Shown here one piece after another: positions 11,785 to 22,384 of a DNA stretch of 64,000 nucleotides (within the stretch, counting starts at the first letter, position 1; every line of letters begins with the position of its first letter). Source of the DNA: Monosporascus cannonballus. Its lineage: Eukaryota > Ascomycota > Sordariomycetes > Xylariales. The DNA is taken from NCBI GenBank assembly GCA_004154925.1, contig QJNS01000054.1, positions 62,001-126,000 of the forward strand, in the 5' to 3' direction. The notes below the pieces were generated by a model. That model had not been told where the DNA came from and made no database searches. It saw only the letters and a list, made by a program, of their open reading frames with translations. A program made the position numbers and the translations under genes.

Positions 11785-12006
11785 TTAATTTGAAATAGTT
11801 TTTATAAGTAATCCGTATATATTAAAGATATATCTGAAAACAATATATGCCATTTGTTTGGCGTCTGTATTCTTATAATATAGTAGGAAATAGGAAAACT
11901 TCGTAAATCGATCGATAATTACAAAAATATTACCGTAATATATTTCTGTAACGAGATTTTTGATATAGGAAATTTGGTAATAAAATCGAATATAACTAAA
12001 TACCAT
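11785..12006 (-). pseudogene. gypsy2 integrase core remnant
   Basis: The minus frame reads YYGNIFVIIDRFTKFSYFLL, then YYKNTDAKQMAYIVFRYIFN and IYGLLIKTIS. This is the central integrase segment of Ty3/gypsy elements, commonly DxILVVVDRFTKxAHFIP...LHGLPxxIVSDRG, and includes the first catalytic Asp region. The second catalytic segment follows at lower coordinates but is broken. The open stretch at 12324-12524 (minus) belongs to the region between RNase H and integrase. Confidence 0.75.
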
Positions 12007-12869
12007 GGTTATTTTGCGACTAGTAATAGTTATAATTCTTCGTATGGCTTATATCGTCGAATCTTTATTTTGGGTCAAATATTGTATTGCTATATAATTT
12101 TTATACTGTTAATTTTATTTTAGGAAATTAATAAGTTCGTTATAACTCTTTTAGAGTTTTGTAAATTCCTAGATGTCCGTATAATTTAATATTTATGTAT
12201 TTTCTCTTAATAGAATTTTCTGGTATTTCTTTGGAACCTATATTTTGTTTGTTTTTTAGTCTTTTAGAAAATCGTCGTTATATTACTGGATTTTTTGGTG
12301 TATGTTAAAGGGTATTGCCCGGATTATCGCAATTTGTCGTAAGCGTAAATATCCTTTTGTAATGGTATTAAAAATTGTATAGTTAATTTTGACCCATTTC
12401 TTTCGAAGTTTAATAACTTGTTCAAAGTATCGGTTCTACCATTTTCTAAGCTTTTCTTTTTTGTAAATAATAACGAAATCGAAGTTCGCTGATTTTTCTG
12501 CGTAACGAAGTTATCGTTTTGCAAATTTCTTAATTGTAATAAAACGAATAAGATTCTAATAATTTGTATAAACTTTGACCTAATATAAATTTCTCTTTAG
12601 AAAATGCCTGAACTTTCGAAAAGCCATAATAATGGCCATAAATTCCTTATCTGAAATGCCGTACTTAAGTTCGATTCCTTTTAATTTATATAAAAAATGT
12701 AATAGGGTGTAATTTGCCTTAATTATTTTGTTATCCGATTATTATATTTACTACGTAATTTAAAATGTTGGTTTTTAACTTAACGGGGCGTATTAAATCT
12801 TACATAATTAATATTAGTTCATTAATAATTGCATTTTTAATTTTTTAAAACGCATTTTCTGTTTTAAAC

Positions 12870-13500
12870 GTCTATATGAAATTTTTTGATAAAGTTAATT
12901 AGAGGTATAGCTATTTGCTAAAATTTCGAATAAATTTTCTGTAATAATTGGCGAAACCAGGGAATGCCTATATTTACTTCATTATCGTTAGCGTCTGTTA
13001 TTCTATAATTATAACGATTTTTTTGAGATCTATTTTGATATATCTCAGTATGATAATATGTTCTAAATATTTTATTTTTTATACGTAAAATTAACTTTTT
13101 TATATATTAACAAATAGCTTTACGTTTTATAAAATTTAGAGAACTCTGTAAACGTATTTTGTAATCGATTTTTCCAGGTATTTTTTAAAAACGTTCAATT
13201 CATTTTCTCTGAGGTTGCAAATAAGATAAAACGTTATCGAAAACCTTTTTAAGGACTATTTTATAATCTTATTCGTTATGTTTTAATAATTTCGTATCGA
13301 GTTTCTTTTTAAAAAGCTGTCCATATTTATAATACTATGGTAATATATTGATTAAATCGTCTAATATTTGAGGCTATTGTTTTAAATCGTTATTAAGTTA
13401 CCTTAATTTCGCTTTGATAATAATAACAACACGTCGTATTTTTCTTTGATGTCTATTTTTTTTTATGTTTTATTCCTTTAGGTAGTAAGATTTTGGTCGT
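12870..13500 (-). pseudogene. gypsy2 reverse transcriptase with internal deletion
   Basis: At about 12905-12960 the minus frame reads GFANYYRKFIRNFSK, the RT-to-RNase H connection (FANFYRRFIxxFSK). Upstream, gypsy2 and gypsy3 align up to the bases around 13158 (gypsy3 about 54425) and resume at about 13162 (gypsy3 about 54827). Some 400 bp, including the catalytic YFDD box of gypsy3, are therefore missing here. This copy cannot have encoded an active RT after the deletion. Confidence 0.65.
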
Positions 13501-14599
13501 ATTTTTGTATCTATATTCGTCGCTATTTCCGATCAAACGTTAAAATATTATTCTTTTTCTTTTTTATTTATTAATATAATATAAGGTAAAGCTTACCTTG
13601 CTAATCCCTTTATTAATTAAGATTTCGTACTGGCGTATCTATAGTAATTCTAAGATTATATCGTAATTCCCAATTAAAACGATATCAAAATCAATTATTT
13701 AATATCGTTTTTGGACAAAAGTCTTAATGTAATGAATCTTACGTATGATTTTCCCGTTATCGTAAGCGAATTCCTAACCCTCGGCAGTCGTTGCTGTATA
13801 AGATTTTAATTTATATCTCTGTAACAATTTAAATCTATTAAGTATATCCGGTGTAATATAATTTTTACTTAAAATTCCGCAATTCACCATTACGGTATAC
13901 TAATACATTCCGATACGTATATCTAAAATAATAAGGTCATTAACGGCTTTTATTATCGCGTTTAAAACTCTTTTTAGGAATCTTTTCTGATTTTTCTAGG
14001 TTTCGTTATCCTACGGCTTTTTTACAGGTAACCTTTTTCTTTTAATTTCTTTCGAATTTGTCAAACCTTATCTATATTTCGGTATATAATATATCAAATT
14101 ATTGTTTTATAATTTCGACCGCATCTCATTGGGCCTCGTATTAATTGTCGTTTTAAAGTTCGTCTATAAATTAATGTATTTTTTTCTTAATAACTTTTTG
14201 TTGTTAAGATTTATAATAAATATTAACTGAAAATAAAAATCTGTAATAATATTTTAGTAATTGTTTCTTATTATGTGCTAGATTAATTCTGTTTCCGTTT
14301 AATAATTGCATTATTTATAATAACAAAAAGGGTCTTCCTACGAGCATTATTTCTTTTTTGGTCAGTTTTTTACTTTAGCTAACTTGTAAATATTATTTTC
14401 TGGAGTTATAAATCGAAAATATCGATATTATTATTTATCGTTTTTATTATTTCCGGTTCGGTTCGGAAAATTAAATCTTTTATAATATATACGGCTAGTT
14501 TTTTCGTAAATATATTATTTTTATTTTTTATAGTTAAGGCATTTCCGTCATCGGCAATATATAATATGTATTTTGCCGTATCGATTAGAAGTTTTAAGA

Positions 14600-15900
14600 C
14601 AAATTTCTTTTATTTAATCCCGGTATTCCCGTAATTATCCGTATAATTCTTTTTATTGTAATCGCGATATTTATCGAACTAGTTTTTTGGCTTTTCGTAT
14701 CCCTTATTAAACTTTTCGCTATTAGGAACCAGGTACGTATTTAGGCCGAATTATATTAATAGGTTTATTTTTATTTTTTTTAACTTTTTGGAGTTATTTC
14801 TCGAGTTCGAGTTTCCAGTTGTTTTAACGGGATTTCTTAGATATCTTGTACTATGCTGCCTTATGCCCCATCTTGTTGTAATTAAAGCATTTGGTCTGGC
14901 TTTAATCCTTCCGATAAATAGCCCCTAATTCTATAAGTCTCGGTTCCGTACTGTAAAAAGTATTGCTACGTCGAAAAACGCTAATATTAACTGTATATTA
15001 AAATTTGTTATTAATTTTTCCATTAGTATTTCTGGTACGCCAGGCATATTATCGATTATTAGTATTAATTATTATAACGATATAATTTTTAAATAATTAG
15101 GCCGATTAAATTTCAAAACTAATTTTTATATTTTTTGCTTTAAGTCATTAAAATATTTAGCTATTAATGCTTTTAATTTTGAATTTAATTTAATGGTTAA
15201 TTAAATAAACATATTACTATAATTGGATTTTAAATTTTTCGTCGTAATTATTAAATATATATTTCGGCCTTTACTTTTTCGTTTATTATTTCAAAAACGT
15301 TGGTTATTATTTATTTAAATTATATGTAATCCTCATAAACTCGTATTATTTCCGAATTTTGTTTTTTATTAATGAAATAACGTATTTCTTTATAACAAAT
15401 TTGAATTACGTAATTATATTTCCAGTAAATCATTTAATTACGAATTTTATTAGTATAATAAATATATTAAATCAAACAGAAAAGTACTTAAAATATATTC
15501 GCCATTAAGTTAAATATAATTGTAATGTAATTAAAGTTCCGTCGAAAAGTTTTAATTTAAAGATTTTAAGAACCTTTTTTAATTTTTTACTAAAATTCAG
15601 TTAAATAATCTAGCTTATTCGGAAATGTTTTCCAATTTCGGAAGTTTTTACTTTTTTCTTAGGTTTTTTATGAGCGGCTTAAAAGAACGTTATAAAATGA
15701 TTATTATCCTTTTCGAATTAAATAATACGTTCGTTTATAGCATCTAAACGTCGAAAAACTTTTTCGCGAATAAAACGAAACTGTTTTTTTTTTCTCGGAT
15801 TTTATTCTAATGTTCGGATTATTAAGAACTTAATAAATAAGGTGTTCGGGTTAATTGCTGGTAAATATAATGTCGGCGATATTGCTCAAAGTTTAACGGT
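14600..15900 (-). pseudogene. gypsy2 gag remnant
   Basis: Gag would form the virus-like particle and package RNA. The minus frame near 15540-15560 reads KLKLFDGTLITLQLYL, like the FDG(T/D)xxxLxxFL motif at the start of many gypsy gag domains. At about 14845-14893 it reads TKCFNYNKMGHKAA, a zinc knuckle CX2CX4HX4C with later Cys residues changed to Tyr, as TGT-to-TAT would do. Frames are interrupted by TAA/TAG. Confidence 0.65.
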
Positions 15901-15924
15901 ATTATTAAATAAAAACTTATAATA

Positions 15925-16325
15925 TATAACAGCTAAATAATTTATTTAATGATTAAATCTAAATTATACGGGTTTATATTAATAAAAATATCATAAAACT
16001 TTAATGTAATAAAATAACTTAATACTATTTCGTAATACCGAAAATCTTTAAAAATTTATTTAACATTAATAAATAATAAATACGGTAAAATTATCTAAAA
16101 TACAAAAATAATAAATATTTTTTTATTTTAATTTAAAGTATTTAAACAGCCTAAACTCTTAAGCCCTTTAAGCCCTTTAAATTCTTTAACTGGCTTAAAA
16201 AACTTATGATACTTGGCATCTTGAAACCTTTGAGCTAGTTACGTAATGTCTTGGCTTGGGTCGGATTTAGCTTTTCTTGTGGTCTCGACCGTTTGTAGCG
16301 AAGCCAAAATCGTTAGATCATAACA
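15925..16325 (-). repeat. 5' LTR of gypsy2
   Basis: It starts TATAAC (TGTGAC in the other copy) and ends ATCATAACA. It pairs with 9942-10344 and is followed immediately by the CTATA target duplication. Confidence 0.9.
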
Positions 16326-16330
16326 CTATA
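16326..16330. repeat. target-site duplication of gypsy2 (right), CTATA
   Basis: This is an exact copy of 9937-9941. The sequence that follows (ATATGCC...) resumes copia B. Confidence 0.9.
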
Positions 16331-16653
16331 ATATGCCATCTTTCGTATTAACGTAAAATTCGAAAATGGTATATTTTTAGATGTTTTTTTTAAAAAGAAA
16401 TTTAAAGATTTGTTTTTAAACGTAATTATTAAGGTTTAATTAAATAAATATAGCTGTAGAAGTAATTTATGAGGTAAACGAATTAAGATAATTCAAAGTA
16501 TGATAATTAAGCGATAAATATATTTGGTAACGGAATAATAGGTATATAGCAAAAGCGATAACGAAATTCTGAATAACTTTAATAAAACGTATATAATAAG
16601 TGTATTAAAGTACGGCTAAAAAAATGCAGATCGCGCTTATAACTATAAGATCT
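16331..16653 (-). pseudogene. copia B leader/gag start, right part
   Basis: This stretch between the gypsy2 insertion and the 5' LTR of copia B should hold the primer-binding site and gag start. The bases next to the LTR read, on the minus strand, AGATCTTATAGTTATAAGCG. I could not match them to a particular tRNA. Composition here is less extreme than further left. Confidence 0.45.
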
Positions 16654-16863
16654 TAATATTATATATAAAAATATATAATTAAAGAAGAATTGTATTAAAG
16701 GTTACCTTACCTTTAAAAGGTTTGTTATAAAAGGTGAAGGTGGTGAACCTTCCTTAAATACAGATAAAAATAGTAGTAGCCAAAAGATAGGAATACCGGA
16801 GTGGTCGAAGCAATTTCCACTAGCCGGTTAGCTAACTAAGCCATGGCGTTGCTAGGTTCAACA
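16654..16863 (-). repeat. 5' LTR of copia B, at the island boundary
   Basis: On the minus strand this 210-bp LTR starts TGTTGAACCTAGCAACGCC. It is the less mutated of the pair: it keeps CAATTTCCAC, GCCATGGCGTTGCTAGG and AACA where the left copy is C-to-T or G-to-A changed. Its outer end at 16863 is the last recognisable transposon base; GC-normal DNA starts at the next base. Confidence 0.75.
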
Positions 16864-19800
16864 ATATCAGAGATAGCAAACTTGAAAGCTTAGGGTGCAC
16901 AAAGGATACTTGCAAAGGTAAAGCTATAGAAATAGACGCGGGATCATGGAATAATTTGAATCATGCACAACCAATAGGCCGATACCAGTGCGGCTATCCG
17001 GAAGCCCCATAGTGCCAGCGAGTAGGGTGAGGATAATGCGTACAGATATAGCTTGATGCAATGTTAACCTACTTCATCAAGAATATGAGGCGTCGAATTT
17101 CCACAGAAGGGAACTAAGAGTCAAAGAATCAGCTGCATGTTACGAAGTTGGGGGAAATAGAATAACTTTGAGATACAGTCAGGGCCGTCAAATCCAAGTC
17201 AGAATTCCAGTAGGGAAGGTCTTATCGAAACTCAAGATTAAAGTCCAACTCTGCATATCTGATTGTTGCCGTTACAGTTGCTGTCTCTTTTCCTGTCTAA
17301 CACTGTTATTAAGAGCCACCTATCACCAGAGGTCGAAGTAACGCAGCCGACTCCCTCTACCACCCACCCCAGTGAAGTGGATTGACGTCCATCCGCCACT
17401 GTACAGAAATATATGGATGGAACTGGCGATATGTCCATACGGATGGCTAACGGTGGAGGGGAGGAGGGCGGACGGTAAAAGGCCTATCAATATCCTTACA
17501 ATTTGCATATCTCCTAGAAGCCCACAAACATAACCCGTAACAAGCTTTAAGTGGAAGGGGCCTATGCTGACGCTAATACCTTAGTATAACCAAATCAATT
17601 CTTTGTGTTTGCCCGCAATTTGACTGTCATTGCCGTTTAAGGTAATCATTGATCTGGTGGGTGTATTGAGAAATTGTTGATCTGACGTCGGTTCGCTCTT
17701 TGCATGGCAAAGCAAGTACTTCGGTCCACAAAATGGTTCGTGCGTCGGTCCCGACCTGGTAGATGATGGGTGCTATACAGGGGGACTAGATTACCAACTA
17801 GCGCTGTTACGAAACGAACCTAAGATGACGTTTGACTCCCCACCTAATCTGGTCACTTCGGTAGCCCCTGAGGCCCACCAAAAGAATAGCTGGTACTCTG
17901 GTACCCGCCAAATATACTGATATATAACGCCACATAATGGCAGTTCAGCTGAACGGATGGCCATAAAAGACAAGCCGATGGAATGCATTGGGCTTGGTAG
18001 TTGCTGCAACGGATTACGGAACGGGTGGAGATCGGTTGCGTTGCTTCAACTCCTGCTTACCACTTCCCAGCTCTCATCAAATCAAGTCCAACCCGTTGCC
18101 CTTGATAACTTAGTCTAAGTATTTAATTAGAGCAATACCTCTCTACTTGTAAGTTTCATCAACAAGGCTCTGTCCAAAGACGAAGTTCTCCCCGTGAATC
18201 TCGGTTCGTCCGCTTCCGTTTCGAGTCTCCCGTTTCCTGGGAGGGATAGCCTGACCATCTACTAAGATCTGGCTATTTTATGAGGCAGGTCGCCCTCTTG
18301 CCGACGGCTTGCCCGGTGGCATTTTAGCCTTGGATAAGTCGTTTTAGCGTCAGGTCACGCTCCTCGCGAGACCCTGCGAAGTTTGTAGCCAACATGCGTA
18401 TGAACCCGTCGGAGTTCTTTCTATCAAAGGGCGTTCGTTTGCCTTCCCGCGTCATTTTGCCGGTAAACATGGCAATCCTGCCCAGTATCCCAACATCCAC
18501 ACCCTTCTCCTTCACCGAACCGTCCACCTTTTGCTGAACAATACCCACGTATGGCGTCCGCAGCTTCAAGGACATGACAGTCACCGCAGAATACCCAGTG
18601 AGAAGGTGTAAGCTGGAAATGGGATAGGCTGATACGCTATCCAAAGGTCAGCTTAAGCTGGGATGAAAAATGTCTTATTGGGAGGATGGCCGAATCGTGA
18701 TTATAGTAGCAGCGGTATGTATGTTACTGGGTTATGCCATCCCATGTAATGGGCGGCAGCCTAATGCAGAATTGTATGCACCGGACTCCTGAAATACCTA
18801 ACTAGGCAAACGCTGGCGCTCTGTGCTCTAAGCGCTGTTGGATCTATAAAGAGATAGAACACACTGTCAACGCCGGATCTAGTGCTTTCCCCCGACCTAT
18901 GTTGACGATCAAGCGTTGAAAACCCCCGAAACGAGAATATCAGGAAACAGCTCTGCTTCTTATCAATAAAGTTCCAGCAGCAGTTTGCGCGGCACTCTTC
19001 ATACTGCAGGGCTACCTATCAGGGCACGACCTATTGCCCGGGTGCATGCCAACAAGCCTCAGCAGTTAACGGCAAGTGCATTCTTGATCTGCGTTTCTGG
19101 GGGTTTAACAACGAATCAAATGCAGAATTGGCATTTACTTACTTAGTGATGGAAAGGCATATCTATTTTAAGTTAGTGTTGTAACAGTATGCTTATGTAA
19201 TTCAGAAGCTAGTTGGCACTCGGAGAAATAGTAGATCTAACTAATATCACTATTCGATTACGCTAATCAAGCTAATCAAGCTTTGCAACCCACAGTTCAC
19301 CTGGCGTGTCAAACTTAACGTATTCCACCCCCGGACCCATTTATAAATCTGCAGATGCGCCTCCAGATGCCAGATGCGATTCGATGCCTGTGCCCTGTCC
19401 TACGAGGGTATTATATTGCACAACGGTAATGCTATGATGATGCTCAGGAGCCCCTGAAATGGTACCCAATTGATACGTTATTAATACCTACCTCTCTACG
19501 CGTCACGTATAGCGTGTGGGATATCTTTCGTCAAGGCTCCATTCCCATTCCGTCGCATCCAGCACGAACCTGTGAGCAATCCAGATTCATCAATGATGAG
19601 ACGTCTGGGCTGCCCCTAAGGGAGAGACTAACTTAGCCTTATAGATAGTACAGAATCCTGTCCCCATCCAACCCCATCAATTCCACCGATTTCCACTATC
19701 AGGGGGGATCTGATTGGAAAGCATGCAACCTGATCCACCACGGGGCCATAAAATTGCGCCAACTTGGCCAGCCATGAATCCACCCGACTTAGCTGATTAT

Positions 19801-20896
19801 GGACATCCGTCCATTTCAAGATCCCAAAATGGACATGGCCCATAATAAGTAGGTAGGTTTTGTGTCGGTGTGCATTCCACTGTTAATGGAGCCTTCCGCC
19901 CATAAGTGGTGACATTAACATGTGGCTCTATCCAGCACCACAACAACACGTCTAACACACCGTGAATACCTGGCGTGACTCCCTTATAATTTTATGTGTG
20001 CTCGTCCCCTGGTGGCGGAAACAGTGCCGTTAAATTTCTTGGCTTTTTGCGGTTATTTTGGTATCGCCCGTGTCGTTGAGGGACGTCCGTATCCGTAGGT
20101 ACATGTTATGTGTCCAAAATGTGTCGTTCTCTTTCGGTTTTCAAAGTTCGGCCGAACATGTCAACTTCGGAATAATTGGGTCCCGTATATCCCAAACAAT
20201 AGCCATATATATGTAGCTGGTGCCAAAATGACTCCCTCGTCGAGGACAGTTTAATAGAGCAGTCCTTTTTTTAAAAAAAAATCAGGATTTATTCGGTAAA
20301 TATCTCGAACTTAGCAACCGGATCGTCGGTTCTACTTAGCCCTCTCCCTATATGTGCGGACTCCTGCCGAGACAGATAGCATGTGAAGCGTGTCGTTGCG
20401 TTTGACAAGCTTGGCTGGAGCTAGGGCTGGGATCATCGAGTTGATCTTTTGGAGACCTCGGTATGGACCAGTGGCGTTAGTCGAGCATGTGGCCGTGTCC
20501 AACCCAGTACCCGACTCGGGGGGCGCCGGCCTCAGGTAGTCCTTCCGGTCCCTTGGTAGCGCCCCCTAATCTGGCCATGCGGTTTCAATTCCCGTCGGGG
20601 GTCGGGCAGTGGGCTCGAATGCATATTTATGTACTTGGTTTCGTTATGGTTAGCAAGATACAAGCAAGTTTATTCTAGGCTCCCGGCAATATATATGCGG
20701 AACTGCGAACCGGGCACATTAGGTCTGGGCCGAATTTGAGAACTCGGTAGCCCGTAACCCACGAAGCTTCATCCATCAACTCGTCGTGGATCTCAATCGT
20801 TACACTACATATATTGATGCTTCCGAGATTACCACGCCGACCTCGACCTGCCGGCCGGCACCCGTACCACGCTGTTGGAAATCTACTATAGCCACC
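16864..20896. other. gene-poor stretch, no recognised gene
   Basis: This is about 4 kb of normal base composition. The longest open stretch is a minus frame at 18324-18644 (106 codons, listed separately). Other frames are short, without domain motifs or splice-consistent extensions that I could support. I see no transposon ends, tRNA or low-complexity tracts beyond the T8/A10 run near 20265-20282. Confidence 0.5.
18324..18644 (-). CDS. hypothetical ORF, 106 codons
   Basis: This open minus frame starts MDSVSAYPISSLHLL and ends TLKRLIQG. The second half is charged and looks protein-like (SREERDLTLKRL), but it has no signal peptide, membrane segment or motif I recognise. No neighbouring exon could be built with confidence. 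It may be a chance frame or the last exon of a decayed gene. Confidence 0.15.
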   Translation of the reverse strand: MDSVSAYPISSLHLLTGYSAVTVMSLKLRTPYVGIVQQKVDGSVKEKGVDVGILGRIAMFTGKMTREGKRTPFDRKNSDGFIRMLATNFAGSREERDLTLKRLIQG

Positions 20897-22384
20897 ATGG
20901 ATGCCAATGGCACCGCGGCCTCCGCGGATCCGGGGCTGGTATACCTCCCTGTACTGCCCTACGCAAAAGACCAGTTCGTAGCCAGTATCGCCGTCGCGAT
21001 TCTCGCCTTGTTGATCGTCGGTGTGCGGGTCGTAGGACGTCGCTTAGGGCCCGGGCTGGGGTGGGATGATGGCCTGATCATATTCTCTACTGTGTGTCGG
21101 CCAGCTGACGACGCAATCTTATCGACAAAAATTCGCTAACGGCCTCGCAGCCTCTGGCAATCTCGTTGTTGGCCGCACAAGGTCTCAGTGAGTTTTGTCT
21201 TCGACGAAAACTCGCGAAGCGACGCTGACAAAATGTCGCTCAAAATAGCCTTGGACCGCGGAAGTGGCTACGACCAGAATGAACATCCGGAAGGTTAGTG
21301 GCGATCTGTCTTTCGATGGGCGAAGACGCGAGGGACTCCATGCCGGAGAGTCGCTCTCGCGCTCAGGACCCCTGGGAGTTATTGGATATGATATGTTTGA
21401 TAAACGTCTTACTAACCCCTGATGACATACCAGTATATCTCAACATCAGTTACATCCTCAAGGTAATCTTCGCCATCCAGTATGTGTATACCGTATCACT
21501 GGCGGCGACGAAGGCCAGCGTGTTGTGCTTCTACCTACGTGTATTTGCCACCACGAATATGGCGCGTTCCTCCAAATGGATGTTAGGCTTTTGTGTCGCC
21601 TGGGTCCTCACCTTCATCCTCGCGCCCCTCTTCATTTGCCGTCCCGTTTCGGCACAGTGGAACGACATAAGCACGTGCGGCGACCTGTTCGCCCTGATCC
21701 AGGCGTGCAACATAACGAACATCGCCAGCGACCTGGCCATCATGTGGCTGCCCATCCCGAGCATCTGGCCCTTGCAGGCGCGAAAGACGGACAGGATCGG
21801 CATCATGGCCTGTTTCGCCCTGGGTCTCGGGTAAGGGGGGCCCCAGCGTCTTCCCCCTTTTTGCCAGGAAAGTATATATGTTGACTGACGGTTGTTACGT
21901 ACGCAGTTGTGTCGTCTGCTGCGTAGTGCGACTGATCTACATGTCGGCCGCCAACGCCACCGGGAATCTCACGGCCGCGCTGCCCACAACGCTGTTCCTC
22001 GTCATTCTCGAGCCCAACATCGCCATTATATGCGTCAGCATCCCGATGCTCCGGCCGCTCTACACCACGTACAGGAAGCGGAAGGGCGGCTCCAGGCTGA
22101 GGGAGGGCTCCCATAAGCGAAGCACGGCGGGCAGCGGCGGTTTGTCGGGTCCTTCGAGCCAGCGGAGCCGCGGGGTGATGGCGGTAATCACCAGTCACAG
22201 CCACATCACGGGCTGGGAGATGGAGGATTACCGCCCCGACATGGTCGCCCGGCGCGATACGACGGTGACGGCGGCCGCCGATGACTCGGGATCGGAGGAG
22301 AACCTGACTCATTCCGAACCAGCGACCAAGAGAGATGAGGGCGCCATCAGAGTCGAGACGGAATGGACTATGTCCCGTAGCTGA
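20897..22384 (+). CDS. fungal 7-TM membrane protein, rhodopsin/PTH11-like superfamily
   Basis: This is a probable plasma-membrane receptor-like protein; ligand unknown. Exons by splice sites are 20897-21091, 21151-21187, 21249-21293, 21434-21830 and 21907-22384: 1152 nt, 383 residues, in frame throughout. The start lies in GCCACCATGG, and the open frame beginning at 20786 may simply be leader. Introns of 59, 61, 140 and 76 nt have GT-AG ends and branch-like GCTAAC, GCTGAC, TACTAAC and CTGAC. Family hallmarks are the WDD after TM1 (GLGWDDGLI), LYLRVF-like FYLRVF after TM3, the CRPVSAQWN segment after TM4, DLAIMWLPIPSIW in TM5 and LEPNIAIICVSIPMLRPL at TM7. The basic, Ser-rich cytosolic tail follows TM7. 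No CFEM domain is visible, so it is not a canonical CFEM-containing PTH11. The micro-exon 21249-21293 is the least certain part. Confidence 0.8.

Larger units (their letters stand above)
9942..16325 (-). mobile_element. gypsy2: complete chromovirus-type Ty3/gypsy element
   Basis: This 6.4-kb LTR retrotransposon has its sense on the minus strand, LTRs of about 403 and 401 bp and a perfect CTATA target duplication. In sense order: 5' LTR (15925-16325), gag with a zinc knuckle (about 14845-14893), RT/RNase H remnant (about 12900-13500), integrase (DRFTKF motif at 11785-12006), chromodomain (about 10985-11130), an antisense small ORF (10435-10794), a purine-rich tract next to the 3' LTR, and the 3' LTR (9942-10344). 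It inserted into copia B and so is younger. It is dead: RIP-type stops throughout, and about 400 bp of the RT core present in gypsy3 is deleted near 13160. Confidence 0.9.
5469..16863 (-). mobile_element. copia B: Ty1/copia element split by gypsy2
   Basis: This complete but dead copia element on the minus strand is bounded by two 210-bp LTRs (5469-5678 and 16654-16863). Without the inserted gypsy2 (9942-16325) and one copy of its target duplication it is about 5.0 kb, a normal copia size. Order in sense direction: 5' LTR (right), gag region (16331-16653 plus 9941 down to about 8760), integrase (8760-7330), RT (about 6640-5690), 3' LTR (left). The outer flanks, AACCC on the left and ATATC on the right, are not a matching target duplication, so one side has probably been rearranged. 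The right part, next to the island, is visibly less mutated than the left. Confidence 0.75.
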
